DNA of 21,421 bases, taken from positions 1 to 21,421 of the forward strand of contig DVLN01000062.1 of assembly GCA_018715465.1 (NCBI GenBank), read 5' to 3'. Shown one piece after another: positions 7,314 to 14,354 of the stretch (positions are counted from its first letter, which is position 1; each line of letters begins with the position of its first letter). Both the position numbers and the translations under genes were made by a program. This DNA is from Candidatus Faecivivens stercorigallinarum (GTDB lineage: Bacteria > Bacillota > Clostridia > Oscillospirales > Ruminococcaceae). The notes below the pieces were generated by a model. The model was not told the DNA's origin and made no database searches. It saw only the letters and a program-made list of their open reading frames with translations.

Positions 7314-8177
7314 TCAGAGAAGCCGGTACCGCTCAAAGGTCTGCGGCGATGTCAGCCAGGACAGACAGGACTCCAGCATGACGCCATACCGGGTGTCACT
7401 TCCATAGCTGAAAGTTGTCCGCACCGCGATTTCCAGAAACCTTGTCGACCGTTCAATCGCCATCGGGAGGCTGTCGCCCCCCAGCAGCCCGCCGACCAGC
7501 ACGCTGGCAAAGATATCGCCGGTGCCGGGGTAGGAGGTCGGGACATAGTTGCAGTCCACCCGCCAGTACTGCCCCTGCTCCCGGTCATAGCCGATGTTGG
7601 CGATATGATCGTCCGCCATATCCACCCCGGTGATGACCACATACCGCGGCCCGAGGTTGGCAAGCCGGGAAAGCAGCCGTCTGGCTTCCTGTTGCCGCAG
7701 CGGGGCGGAAGGGTATTCTTCCCCCAGCAGCAGCGTCGCTTCGGTCAGATTGGGGGTGATGACGTCGGCAACCGCCACCAGTTCGCTCATCCGGGCGATC
7801 TGGTCGGAAGTCGAGGTCCGGTAGGGCTTGCCGTGGTCGCCGAGAACCGGGTCGACGACGGCGAGTGCGCCCGGGTAGCTTTTGAAATAGTCCAGGCAGA
7901 TGTCGACCTGCTCGGAAGATCCCAGCCAGCCGGTATAGATGCACTCAAATTCGATGCCAAGCCGTTTGTAGTGGGCGAGCGCCGGTTCCAGCATGTCGGT
8001 CAGGTCCTTGACAACCACATCCCCAAGCCCACCCGTGTGGGTCGACAGGACGGCGGTTGTAACCGGGCATACCTGCACCTTCATCACCGAAAGCACCGGC
8101 AGTATCACCGTCAGCGAACACCGGCCGAAGCCGGAAAGGTCATGGATCGCGGCAACCCGCGGCGGTCTTTGCAGCAT
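7314..8177 (-). CDS. Pyridoxal/pyridoxamine kinase (PdxY/PdxK family)
   Basis: Ribokinase-fold enzyme phosphorylating B6 vitamers to pyridoxal or pyridoxamine 5'-phosphate in the cytosol. 287 aa, the normal length. Seen: the N-terminal substrate motif HDLSGFGRCSL (12-22), TGWLGS (82-87), DPVLGDHG.PY (109-119) and the catalytic PGTGD loop with Asp221. AAGGAGA sits just before the ATG, and a strong promoter lies 55 bp upstream. It is the first gene of a two-gene operon with the ECF S component, giving an import-and-trap logic for vitamin B6. A hydroxymethylpyrimidine kinase is less likely because the HDLSGFGR pattern belongs to pyridoxal-type kinases. Confidence 0.92.
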   Translation of the reverse strand: MLQRPPRVAAIHDLSGFGRCSLTVILPVLSVMKVQVCPVTTAVLSTHTGGLGDVVVKDLTDMLEPALAHYKRLGIEFECIYTGWLGSSEQVDICLDYFKSYPGALAVVDPVLGDHGKPYRTSTSDQIARMSELVAVADVITPNLTEATLLLGEEYPSAPLRQQEARRLLSRLANLGPRYVVITGVDMADDHIANIGYDREQGQYWRVDCNYVPTSYPGTGDIFASVLVGGLLGGDSLPMAIERSTRFLEIAVRTTFSYGSDTRYGVMLESCLSWLTSPQTFERYRLL

Positions 8178-8231
8178 AATCTTTCTCCTTTTACATCAGC
8201 TGTTGCGCGGGAACCGCTTCTCTGTGAATAT

Positions 8232-8260
8232 ATTGTAACAGAGGGAGCAGCCGGTTTCAA
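8232..8260 (-). promoter_or_regulatory. SigA-type promoter for the kinase/ECF S operon
   Basis: On the minus strand: TTGAAA (8260-8255), 17-bp spacer, TACAAT (8237-8232). Confidence 0.8.
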
Positions 8261-8528
8261 ATCCGGGCGATGCAACAGGCTTTTTTCTCATTTTGTGCGG
8301 TTTATCCAAGGTGTATGATACCACGAAATCTGTCCTTTGGCAACTTTTGCGGTGGATTTTCGGGCGATGGGAGGGCGTTGCCGGCAGATTTTCAAGGCTG
8401 CACAGTTTTATTGCCAGTCAGTGCGGTACAGCTGTGCAAAAGGTAAAAAGTTTTTTTCTCTCTTTTCTGCTGTTGTCCCGCTTTTTCCTGGGAATTTGCG
8501 TAAAAATACATTTTCCTGCGCTTTTTTC
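8261..8528. other. Intergenic stretch without a convincing gene
   Basis: T-rich spacer between two divergent promoters. It holds a TGCACAG/CTGTGCA inverted repeat with a 26-nt loop (8399-8438) and a poly-T run near 8451-8457. Open frames here lack ribosome sites and encode low-complexity Phe/Leu/Ser-rich sequence, so I call no gene. Confidence 0.5.
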
Positions 8529-8557
8529 TTTACAAAACACAGTTTTCATGTTACAAT
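8529..8557 (+). promoter_or_regulatory. Strong promoter for a candidate ncRNA
   Basis: TTTACA (8529-8534), 17-bp spacer, TACAAT (8552-8557). No protein gene follows on this strand for well over a kilobase. Confidence 0.78.
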
Positions 8558-8563
8558 ATATCC

Positions 8564-9047
8564 GAACGCCTGATTAGGAGCACTTTTTTGTAAACACGTT
8601 TCATCCCAGACCCTGTACAGGAAGACTTTCCGGTGGGGATACCCGTCGGGAAGTTTAATCCTGTATCAGCGGTTTGGCCAGCGTCGTTTGAGTGCGCTGA
8701 ACCGGGCTGCCTGGTTGATGGGTTGGTTCGTGTTCCGGCAGCTGGCTGTGTGCCGGCCGGACGCCTGGCTGATCGTGAGAACGTTTGCCCGGTAGGTCAA
8801 TGGCAGGAGTGGGGTCTGTTTAAAGTTGGGGAACAGGCTTGCGCTTTCACCGGCGGCTGAAAGGTGGATGGGGCAGCGGACAGTCTCGCGGACGGTTGGG
8901 GTGCGGTCATCCTGCCGGGAAAAGTGCACCCGTCAGCACGTCCAGATGACGGGCGGCCCTGCCTGTCCGATGCGGTGAAAACTGCGCGGATGGAATGGGT
9001 GGCTCGTTTTTCTTTGGGGACAGATGGAAAAACCATCTGTCTTTTTT
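8564..9047 (+). ncRNA. Candidate structured non-coding RNA, about 480 nt
   Basis: A promoter at 8529-8557 and a textbook terminator at 9019-9047 bound about 480 nt in which no ORF has a ribosome site or plausible protein. The sequence folds readily. There is a near-continuous stem of about 22 bp (8616-8665: TACAGGA/TCCTGTA outside, AGACTTTCCGGTGGG/CCCGTCGGGAAGTTT inside, GATA loop, AA bulge). Further stems are CAGCG/CGCTG, CCGGCA/TGCCGG, CTTTCA/TGAAAG and CCCGTCA/TGACGGG. I looked for the conserved signatures of RNase P RNA, tmRNA, SRP RNA and cobalamin riboswitches and did not see them. It converges on the MATE gene, whose stop codon lies in the T-tract. Exact ends are predicted only. Confidence 0.55.
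9019..9047 (+). terminator. Terminator of the candidate ncRNA
   Basis: GACAGATGG (9019-9027), AAAAA loop, CCATCTGTC (9033-9041), then TTTTTT. The U-tract favours the plus direction, so it ends a plus-strand transcript rather than the facing MATE gene. Confidence 0.88.
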
Positions 9048-10155
9048 ATTTTTCTGCCATGTGGGCGGGGGTGCTCTCTTTTGGCCAGGAGCGCGTCAGA
9101 CGGAAAAACGGATTGGAGGATGTTTTTCGATAAAATCTGCGCCGGTAAACAGAAAGGGCCATCAGGATGGCCGCCGCTGACGACATCAGATCGGATACCG
9201 CACTGCTCCAGACAATTCCTTCCAGTCCGCCCAGCAGCTTTGCCGCCAGCAGCACCGGAATCAGTACCAGCCCCTGCCGCAGGATAGAGGCGATCGTCGC
9301 AGGCAGTGCCCGCCCGGCGGCCTGCAGCAGGTTGCCGGAGAGGTAATAGCCGCCCAGCAGCGGCGCAGTCACCAGCGCGGCCCGGGTGACCTTGATGGCC
9401 AGATCGGAGGTCTGCGGGTCAGTCGTGAACAGATGCACCAGCTGGGGGGCAAACAGCAGGCAGCATCCGCCCAGCAGGCTGGTGCAGGCAACCGCTGTGA
9501 TCGTGCTGGCACGCAGCATTCCGGCCAGCCGTTGCCGGTTGCCCGCGCCCCAGAAGTATCCCAGAACCGGCTGAATGCCAATGGCAATCCCCATGCCGAC
9601 CATTGCAACAACCATCGCGGCTTTCCCGCCTACCGAGAAGGCAGCGATTGCCTGGGCGCCGTATCCGGTCAGCATCCGGTTCTGGATGCCGCCTGCCAGG
9701 TTCATCAGCAGGTTGCCGAGTGCAGACGGAAGCCCCAGTGTGAGGATTGGAATAAGTGAAGTCCAGCATCCATGTTTTGTCAGGGTCGGGGCCAGCCGGC
9801 TTTTTCCCGATCTGAGGTAACGTACAAGGTAGAGCGCGCTCAGCAGGTTCCCCAGTGCAGTCGCCAGCGCAGCACCGGTTACCCCCATCCCGAATACCAG
9901 GATGAACAGCGGGTCGAGCAGGATGTTGGTCAATGTCCCCAGCAGGTTGGCGGTCATCGACTGGCGGGCCGCTCCTTCCGCCCGGATGATGTTTCCAAAC
10001 GCGGTCGAAAAGACGACTGCCGGGGTGGATATCGCGGCGATGGTGAGGTACTGGCGGGCAAACGGAGCGGCCTCTTCCGAGGGCAGGCACATCGTCAGCA
10101 GCAGTTTGCCTGCTGACTGCTGTTCAAAAGGCAGATTTCCGGTTGTTTTCTTCAC
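9046..10155 (-). CDS. MATE-family efflux transporter with internal N-terminal deletion (possibly non-functional)
   Basis: Member of the MATE (multidrug and toxic compound extrusion) Na+/H+-coupled drug exporter family. The frame is intact at 369 aa, but family members are usually about 440-460 aa with 12 helices. The sequence begins with the usual GKLLLTMCLP, which should lead into helix 1, but then jumps directly to SEEAAPFARQYLTIAA, normally found after helix 3. About 80-90 residues are therefore missing in frame, near base 10080. Helices after that point look complete. The start is taken at GTG 10155, 8 bases after AAAAGGAG; the upstream GTG at 10164 overlaps that site. It is divergent from a TetR-type regulator. 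It may be a decaying gene or a deletion derivative. Confidence 0.85.
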   Translation of the reverse strand: MKKTTGNLPFEQQSAGKLLLTMCLPSEEAAPFARQYLTIAAISTPAVVFSTAFGNIIRAEGAARQSMTANLLGTLTNILLDPLFILVFGMGVTGAALATALGNLLSALYLVRYLRSGKSRLAPTLTKHGCWTSLIPILTLGLPSALGNLLMNLAGGIQNRMLTGYGAQAIAAFSVGGKAAMVVAMVGMGIAIGIQPVLGYFWGAGNRQRLAGMLRASTITAVACTSLLGGCCLLFAPQLVHLFTTDPQTSDLAIKVTRAALVTAPLLGGYYLSGNLLQAAGRALPATIASILRQGLVLIPVLLAAKLLGGLEGIVWSSAVSDLMSSAAAILMALSVYRRRFYRKTSSNPFFRLTRSWPKESTPAHMAEK

Positions 10156-10179
10156 TGGGACCACTCCTTTTCTATTAAC

Positions 10180-10195
10180 ACAACACTTGTATTGT
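10180..10195. promoter_or_regulatory. Putative TetR-type operator between MATE and regulator genes
   Basis: Imperfect inverted repeat ACAACAC-TT-GTATTGT, 6 of 7 arm positions complementary. It overlaps the -35 of the regulator promoter and lies just downstream of the predicted MATE transcription start. A weaker related palindrome, CAACA-AA-TGTTG, is at 10249-10260. Confidence 0.5.
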
Positions 10196-10215
10196 TTTTA
10201 CATCTATAGTATAAT
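10187..10215 (+). promoter_or_regulatory. Promoter of the TetR-type regulator
   Basis: TTGTAT (10187-10192), 17-bp spacer, TATAAT (10210-10215). Confidence 0.72.
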
Positions 10216-10236
10216 ACGGGGGAGAGTGGAGTACAA
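10208..10236 (-). promoter_or_regulatory. Promoter of the MATE gene
   Basis: Minus strand: TTGTAC (10236-10231), 17-bp spacer, TATACT (10213-10208). Its -10 box overlaps the -10 box of the divergent regulator promoter. Confidence 0.72.
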
Positions 10237-10282
10237 CCATCAATATTTCAACAAATGTTGCGTTAATGAAAGGGGATATCTG

Positions 10283-10930
10283 ATGAATACCGCCAACAAT
10301 CAGCGTTTCCAGGAGACCGACCGCCGCATCCGTGGGTCGATGTTGCAGCTGCTGCAAACCCTGCCGCTCGAAAAAATAACGGTCGGCGCGCTCTGCCAGA
10401 TGAGCGGCTGCAACCGTTCCACCTTTTATGCCCATTTTCTGGATACCTATGACCTGATGGACAAGATTCAGCTGGAAATTTATCGGGACCTGAAAGAAAA
10501 GTTTGAGGGCAGGACCTTTTTGGCTGACAGGATGGTGCGTGCTGACCTTCTGGTCGGGCTGCTGGCGCATATTGCAGACAACCGTTTCTTTTACCGTGCC
10601 TATCTGGCGAGCGGGCGGGCTGAGCTGGAACAACCCAAACAGATGCTGTACCAGCAGTACTTTCAGCCGTACTTTGCCCGGTTGGGGTTTGACCTGCAAA
10701 ATGAGTGGGACAGCCGGCAGGCCGGGTACTATTTTCGCTTCTTTTTTGACGGCATGCTCTCGGTGATCGGCGCCTGGCTGGAGGAAGATTGCCCAGAGTC
10801 CCCGGAACAGCTCGCTGGCATCATCTGGAAAAGTATCGCGCCGGTTCCTGCTGAGCTTACTGGAAATGAAAACCCGCCTGACGGCCGGTCAGAAACGGCG
10901 TCAGACGGGTTAAAAAACAGATTTAATTAA
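10283..10930 (+). CDS. TetR/AcrR-family transcriptional regulator
   Basis: 215 aa. The N-terminal helix-turn-helix (about residues 14-55) shows the TetR pattern: LPLEKITVGALCQMSG followed by NRSTFYAHF.DTYDLMD. The C-terminal part is an all-helical ligand domain with LLAHIADNRFFYRAYL and a FFFDGMLSVIGAWL segment, typical of the dihydroxyacetone-kinase-regulator-like TetR group in Firmicutes. The start is ATG 10283 after AAAGGGG; the same frame is open upstream to 9902 but lies antisense to the MATE gene. It is divergent from the MATE gene with shared promoter DNA, so it is the likely local regulator. Its last 20 residues are encoded by a transcription-terminator hairpin serving the opposing gene. 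The stop overlaps the facing MFS stop by 4 bp. Confidence 0.9.
   Translation: MNTANNQRFQETDRRIRGSMLQLLQTLPLEKITVGALCQMSGCNRSTFYAHFLDTYDLMDKIQLEIYRDLKEKFEGRTFLADRMVRADLLVGLLAHIADNRFFYRAYLASGRAELEQPKQMLYQQYFQPYFARLGFDLQNEWDSRQAGYYFRFFFDGMLSVIGAWLEEDCPESPEQLAGIIWKSIAPVPAELTGNENPPDGRSETASDGLKNRFN
10867..10911 (-). terminator. Terminator of the MFS gene, embedded in the TetR coding end
   Basis: AACCCG.CTGACG (10871-10883) pairs with CGTCAG.CGGGTT (10899-10911) around one mismatch. Read on the minus strand it is followed by TTTTCATTT. It lies 16 bp past the MFS stop and entirely inside the TetR reading frame. Confidence 0.7.
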
Positions 10931-12231
10931 CCGGCTGGTTCTGCCTGTGTGGAAAAGACGGGAGAAGGGGTCCCGCCCTGGCTTCCGCGGACAATCCGGT
11001 GGAGGATAAAGCTCGCAAAAAAGAAGATCACGACGGTACCGGTGCTGATGGCAAAGCTCAGGTTGTAGCTGCCGGTAAAGTCAAAGGTATAGCCGATGAT
11101 TGCAAAACCGATTGCGCTGATAAAGGTGCCGACTGCGGTAATAATCCCGTATTTTTCCTGGTAGCCGGATGCTTTATAGACATCCAGCGACAGCAGGTTC
11201 GGGATCAGCGTTCCCGCTGCCATCGAAACCCCTGACAGACCGGACGCAAAATACATCAGATAAATATTGATATCCTTCCCGCCGGCAATCAGCATCAAAA
11301 ACGCCACGCCGACAATTCCCATCGCCAGCCGGGAAGTCCGCCAGATGTTCCATTTATCGGCAATCGCCCCCAGGACGACCTTTCCAATGATGTTGCCAAC
11401 CATCGCGCAGGAGGTGACCAGCGCCGATACCGTCAGATCATGCCCGACCGACTGGGCGTATCGCGCCATATGGGAGTAATACTGGCAGGTCCACAGCGCA
11501 CAGGAGGAGATGACGATGCACAGCCCCAAAACCAGTGCCGGCCGCTGATAGCTGGCCGTTCCCGACGGGACATTCTTTTTCAGTTCGCCGGGCAGCCCAT
11601 CCTCGGCGCCATACGGGGCCAGCCCTTCGTCTTCCGGCCGCAGCCGTAAGACCAGAAAGATGGTCGGCATTACCAGCAGCATTGCGATTCCGGCCGAAGC
11701 GACAACCGCCCAGCGCCAGCCCAAAAGGATGATCAGTTGGGAACAGACAGGGTTCATGATCGCACCGAACAGGCCGGACGCGGCCAGCGACAGGCCGACC
11801 GCAAAGCCGTTTTTCTTTCGGAACCAGTTGTTGATAATCAGGGTGACGGGAATTGAAAGCAGCGAGCTTGCAAACAACCCCATAAACAACGCCGAAATGT
11901 ACCACCAGATCAGCTGGTGAAACAGGGCCATACTCGCCAGCATCAGCGCCGCCCCGCACATTTCCACCCCCAATACCAGCTTGAGCGGGTACCGCCGCAG
12001 CAGCTGCATCGTAAAGGGCATGGTCAGCGCCATCACGATACTGCGGATGGTCGCGTACATCGACAAATCACCTGTCCGAAAGCCCAGGTCGGTACAGATC
12101 GCGGTATAAAATACCCCTAAACAGTTGTTGAGGATGCCGGTTGTCCCTCCCTGGAAGAGGATACAGCCGATCAGAATGATCCAGGCTTTATGCAGGCGGC
12201 GGGCGGGGAGAGATGGCGGTTGAGTGGTCAT
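10927..12231 (-). CDS. Major facilitator superfamily transporter (OFA/monocarboxylate-like)
   Basis: 434-aa membrane protein with about 12 helices and a central cytoplasmic loop near residues 200-225 that contains RPEDEGLAPYG. The N-terminal ILIGCILFQGGTTGILNNCLGVFY and the NNWFRKKNGFAVGLS loop resemble the oxalate/formate-antiporter and monocarboxylate-type MFS proteins common in Clostridia. The substrate is undetermined. ATG 12231 is chosen because AAAGGA lies 9 bases upstream; a GTG at 12258 adds nine residues without a ribosome site. It has its own extended -10 promoter and converges on the TetR gene with a 4-bp tail overlap (TTAATTAA contains both stops). No regulator for it is evident in the window. 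Confidence 0.9.
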   Translation of the reverse strand: MTTQPPSLPARRLHKAWIILIGCILFQGGTTGILNNCLGVFYTAICTDLGFRTGDLSMYATIRSIVMALTMPFTMQLLRRYPLKLVLGVEMCGAALMLASMALFHQLIWWYISALFMGLFASSLLSIPVTLIINNWFRKKNGFAVGLSLAASGLFGAIMNPVCSQLIILLGWRWAVVASAGIAMLLVMPTIFLVLRLRPEDEGLAPYGAEDGLPGELKKNVPSGTASYQRPALVLGLCIVISSCALWTCQYYSHMARYAQSVGHDLTVSALVTSCAMVGNIIGKVVLGAIADKWNIWRTSRLAMGIVGVAFLMLIAGGKDINIYLMYFASGLSGVSMAAGTLIPNLLSLDVYKASGYQEKYGIITAVGTFISAIGFAIIGYTFDFTGSYNLSFAISTGTVVIFFFASFILHRIVRGSQGGTPSPVFSTQAEPAG

Positions 12232-12254
12232 GACGTTCCGTCCTTTCAATTTTG

Positions 12255-12265
12255 TCACTTTGTGA
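12255..12265. promoter_or_regulatory. Possible operator in the MFS leader
   Basis: TCAC-TTT-GTGA perfect short palindrome just downstream of the predicted MFS transcription start. The short arms make this a weak call. Confidence 0.3.
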
Positions 12266-12278
12266 TATTATTGGCTTC

Positions 12279-12307
12279 ATTGTAGCATATTTTGTCTTGG
12301 CCTGCAA
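12279..12307 (-). promoter_or_regulatory. Promoter of the MFS gene
   Basis: Minus strand: TTGCAG (12307-12302), 17-bp spacer, TACAAT (12284-12279), with an extended -10 TGCTACAAT. Confidence 0.75.
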
Positions 12308-12365
12308 GGAAAACCGGATATTCTATTCTGAAAAAATAAACAAAAATATAGTTGAAAAATTGGCA

Positions 12366-12414
12366 GAAAAAAAGAAGGCATTGCTGGGCAATATCTCGCC
12401 CTTCAATACCTTCT
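12366..12414 (-). terminator. Terminator of ptsH
   Basis: On the minus strand AGAAGGTATTG pairs with CAATGCCTTCT (one G-U), with an inner GGGC/GCCC stem, followed by a run of T. It lies about 45 bp after the ptsH stop. Confidence 0.85.
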
Positions 12415-12457
12415 CACATAGACATCAGAACACGTTACCGCCGAACGTGCAATACAC

Positions 12458-12721
12458 TTATTCGGCGAATGCAGATTCGACCAGCTTGACAAGGCTGTCA
12501 ACAGCAGCCTGCTCGTCAACGCCGTCAGCGATGATGCGGATGTTGGTGCCGCCGACAATACCCAGCGACAGTACACCCAGCAGGGATTTGGCGTTTACTC
12601 TCCGCTCTTCCTTCTCAACCCAGACAGAAGACTTGAATTCATTTGCCTTCTGGATAAAGAAAGTTGCGGGACGCGCATGGAGACCAACCTGATTTTTGAC
12701 GGTAACATCTTTCAAATACAT
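12458..12721 (-). CDS. ptsH: HPr phosphocarrier protein of the PTS
   Basis: 87-aa HPr-family protein. It relays phosphate from Enzyme I to sugar-specific EIIA units in the cytosol. His15, the phosphorelay residue, is in GLHARPA. Ser46, the HPr-kinase regulatory site of Gram-positives, is in NAKSLLGVLSLG. Having both argues for true HPr rather than Crh, which lacks His15. The start is ATG 12721 after GGGAGAG; an open extension to 12865 is leader sequence. It has its own promoter 159 bp upstream and its own terminator. No ptsI is adjacent, so it is a single-gene unit here. A second HPr paralogue elsewhere cannot be excluded. Confidence 0.92.
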   Translation of the reverse strand: MYLKDVTVKNQVGLHARPATFFIQKANEFKSSVWVEKEERRVNAKSLLGVLSLGIVGGTNIRIIADGVDEQAAVDSLVKLVESAFAE

Positions 12722-12879
12722 ACCAAACTCTCCCATTTCAAGAATTGTCCTGCAAAGCGCACCCGGTTTTGAACTACCCGCCGGATACCCTCTGCCCTGC
12801 CGGAACGGAACGAATCCGCTCACCTGTAGAGTACGTTTTCTCACCCGGGAAGGTGAACGCCCCAAGTGAAACTATGTTT

Positions 12880-12907
12880 ATTATACCACGGTTTGGAAAA
12901 AGGTCAA
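12880..12907 (-). promoter_or_regulatory. Promoter of ptsH
   Basis: Minus strand: TTGACC (12907-12902), 16-bp spacer, TATAAT (12885-12880), extended -10 TGGTATAAT. The resulting leader is about 150 nt with a TCACC/GGTGA hairpin near 12840-12856. Confidence 0.8.
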
Positions 12908-13045
12908 CGGATTTTCCAGAGTTTCTTCAATTTTTGATAAAATTTCGTTTAGGACGTTGTAATGACGCTTAAAATTTATTCATATGTTTGTGCATCTATC
13001 ACATATTTTTTGCCCCGTTTTTCCACAACTGAGGATGCTTTTGAG

Positions 13046-13753
13046 TTACTTTAGTCCCTGTTTCCTATATTTTCTCATCATATCCGGGCGCTTTTTGGCA
13101 GTTCTGTCCAATGACTGCTGGTGACGCCAGGCTTCAATTTTGGCATGGTGTCCGCTTCGCAGCACCTCCGGCACTTCCATCCCGTCCCAGACCTCCGGCC
13201 GGGTATACTGCGGATACTCCAGCAGGCCGTTCATGTGGCTCTCTTCCTCAAAGCAGATGTCCGCTGCAAGCACCCCGTCGCACAGCCGGACCACCGCGTC
13301 GGTCAGCACCAGTGCCCCCAGCTCCCCGCCGGTCAGTACATAGTCTCCGATCGAGACCTCCTCGTCCACAATCCGCTCCAGAATCCGCTCGTCAACCCCT
13401 TCATAATGTCCGCACAGCAGCAGCAGATGGGGATATTCCCGAAGTTCGAGTGCCCGTCTCTCGGTCAGGACCGCTCCCTGCGGCGACATATAGATCACAT
13501 ACGGCACCGACTGGCTCTGGCGGATAATATCCAGATAACACCGGTAGATCGGCTCCGGCTGCATGACCATCCCTTTTCCGCCGCCGTAGGGGGTGTCGTC
13601 CACCCGGTGGTGTTTAGGGTCGGGGGAGTAGTCACGGATGTTATGGCAGTGGATTTCGACTTTGCCTGCCTTGCGGGCGCGGCCGATGATGCTGGTCGAC
13701 AGCACCGCTTCGCACATTTCAGGAAACAGTGTCGCAATATCAATCCGCATCAT
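13046..13753 (-). CDS. trmD: tRNA (guanine37-N1)-methyltransferase TrmD
   Basis: SPOUT-class enzyme methylating G37 next to the anticodon with S-adenosylmethionine, which prevents +1 frameshifting. 235 aa, the usual length. The trefoil-knot SAM site is clear in LLCGHYEGVDER and SIGDYVLTGGELG; the N-terminal DIATLFPEMCE and YGGGKGMVMQPEP are diagnostic. The first ATG overlaps the rimM stop by 4 bp (ATGA), with GGAGGGG 8 bases upstream, so translation is coupled to rimM. In many Firmicutes the order is rpsP-(KH)-rimM-trmD-rplS; here only rimM and trmD are together. No good terminator is seen in the AT-rich 3' region (12973-13045). Confidence 0.97.
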   Translation of the reverse strand: MMRIDIATLFPEMCEAVLSTSIIGRARKAGKVEIHCHNIRDYSPDPKHHRVDDTPYGGGKGMVMQPEPIYRCYLDIIRQSQSVPYVIYMSPQGAVLTERRALELREYPHLLLLCGHYEGVDERILERIVDEEVSIGDYVLTGGELGALVLTDAVVRLCDGVLAADICFEEESHMNGLLEYPQYTRPEVWDGMEVPEVLRSGHHAKIEAWRHQQSLDRTAKKRPDMMRKYRKQGLK

Positions 13754-14250
13754 TCAAACAGCCCCTCCAGCGGGCGGATGGTCATGACCTTGTTTTCGAC
13801 GTCGGTTGAGATGACCACCAGCGGAATTGCCGGGATATACCGGGTCACCCCGTCGGCAAACAGGATATGATAGACGTCGTTTGCCCCGGTTTCGGATACC
13901 TGGGTGAGTGTACCGTAAACCTTTTCAGGGTCGTCGGCATCCACAACCTTCATCCCGATCAGGTCGGCGATAAAATAGGTGCCTTCGTCCAGCTCCAGCT
14001 GGTCGCGGTCGATATACAGCACCTTTCCGATCAGTTTGGCGGCCTCTTCGGGGGTGTCGTAGCCTTCCAGCTTCATGATGACCATTCGTTTCTGGACGCG
14101 GGCGCGTTCGACATTGACCCAGCGGCCGTCGAGGTAGAGTTCGTCAAATTCCGCCAGCAGTTCAGGCGAATCGCACCAGGGTTCGACCTTGACCTCACCC
14201 TTGAGGGCGTGGAGGGTGACGATCTTACCGGTTTCAAGCAGTTGTTCCAT
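13750..14250 (-). CDS. rimM: Ribosome maturation factor RimM
   Basis: 166-aa factor that binds S19 and helps mature the head of the 30S subunit. The N-terminal RimM barrel starts LLETGKIVTLHALKGEVKVEPW, and the C-terminal PRC-barrel contains YFIADLIGMKVVD and RYIPAIPLVVISTD followed by the terminal PLEGLFE. It is the first gene of a two-gene unit with trmD, sharing a 4-bp overlap. It has a dedicated promoter, unlike the usual placement behind rpsP. The ribosome site AAAGGA is 14-15 bases before the ATG, longer than usual, but no better start exists. Confidence 0.96.
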   Translation of the reverse strand: MEQLLETGKIVTLHALKGEVKVEPWCDSPELLAEFDELYLDGRWVNVERARVQKRMVIMKLEGYDTPEEAAKLIGKVLYIDRDQLELDEGTYFIADLIGMKVVDADDPEKVYGTLTQVSETGANDVYHILFADGVTRYIPAIPLVVISTDVENKVMTIRPLEGLFE

Positions 14251-14292
14251 ATATATTTACCGTTTCCTTTCCTGTGAGCATCTTTTGTGTTC

Positions 14293-14321
14293 ATTGTACC
14301 ATACCTGCCTGCCCCCGTCAA
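14293..14321 (-). promoter_or_regulatory. Promoter of rimM-trmD
   Basis: Minus strand: TTGACG (14321-14316), 17-bp spacer, TACAAT (14298-14293), extended -10 TGGTACAAT. It lies between the large repeat copy 2 and rimM. Confidence 0.8.
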
Positions 14322-14354
14322 TCCGCAGTCCAGGCACCGGATCGGAAGGCTGTT

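Noticed and set aside
8293..8860. Small plus-strand ORFs of 75-94 codons
   Set aside because: No ribosome sites; the peptides are low-complexity or lack a protein-like pattern, and the second lies in the candidate ncRNA.
8564..9018. RNase P RNA, tmRNA, SRP RNA or a cobalamin riboswitch
   Set aside because: The conserved core strings of these RNAs were not found on either strand by eye. A covariance scan would be needed for a firm exclusion.
12973..13045. Terminator after trmD
   Set aside because: The ATATGT/ACATAT stem here is weak, and the T-run lies on the wrong side for the trmD transcript.
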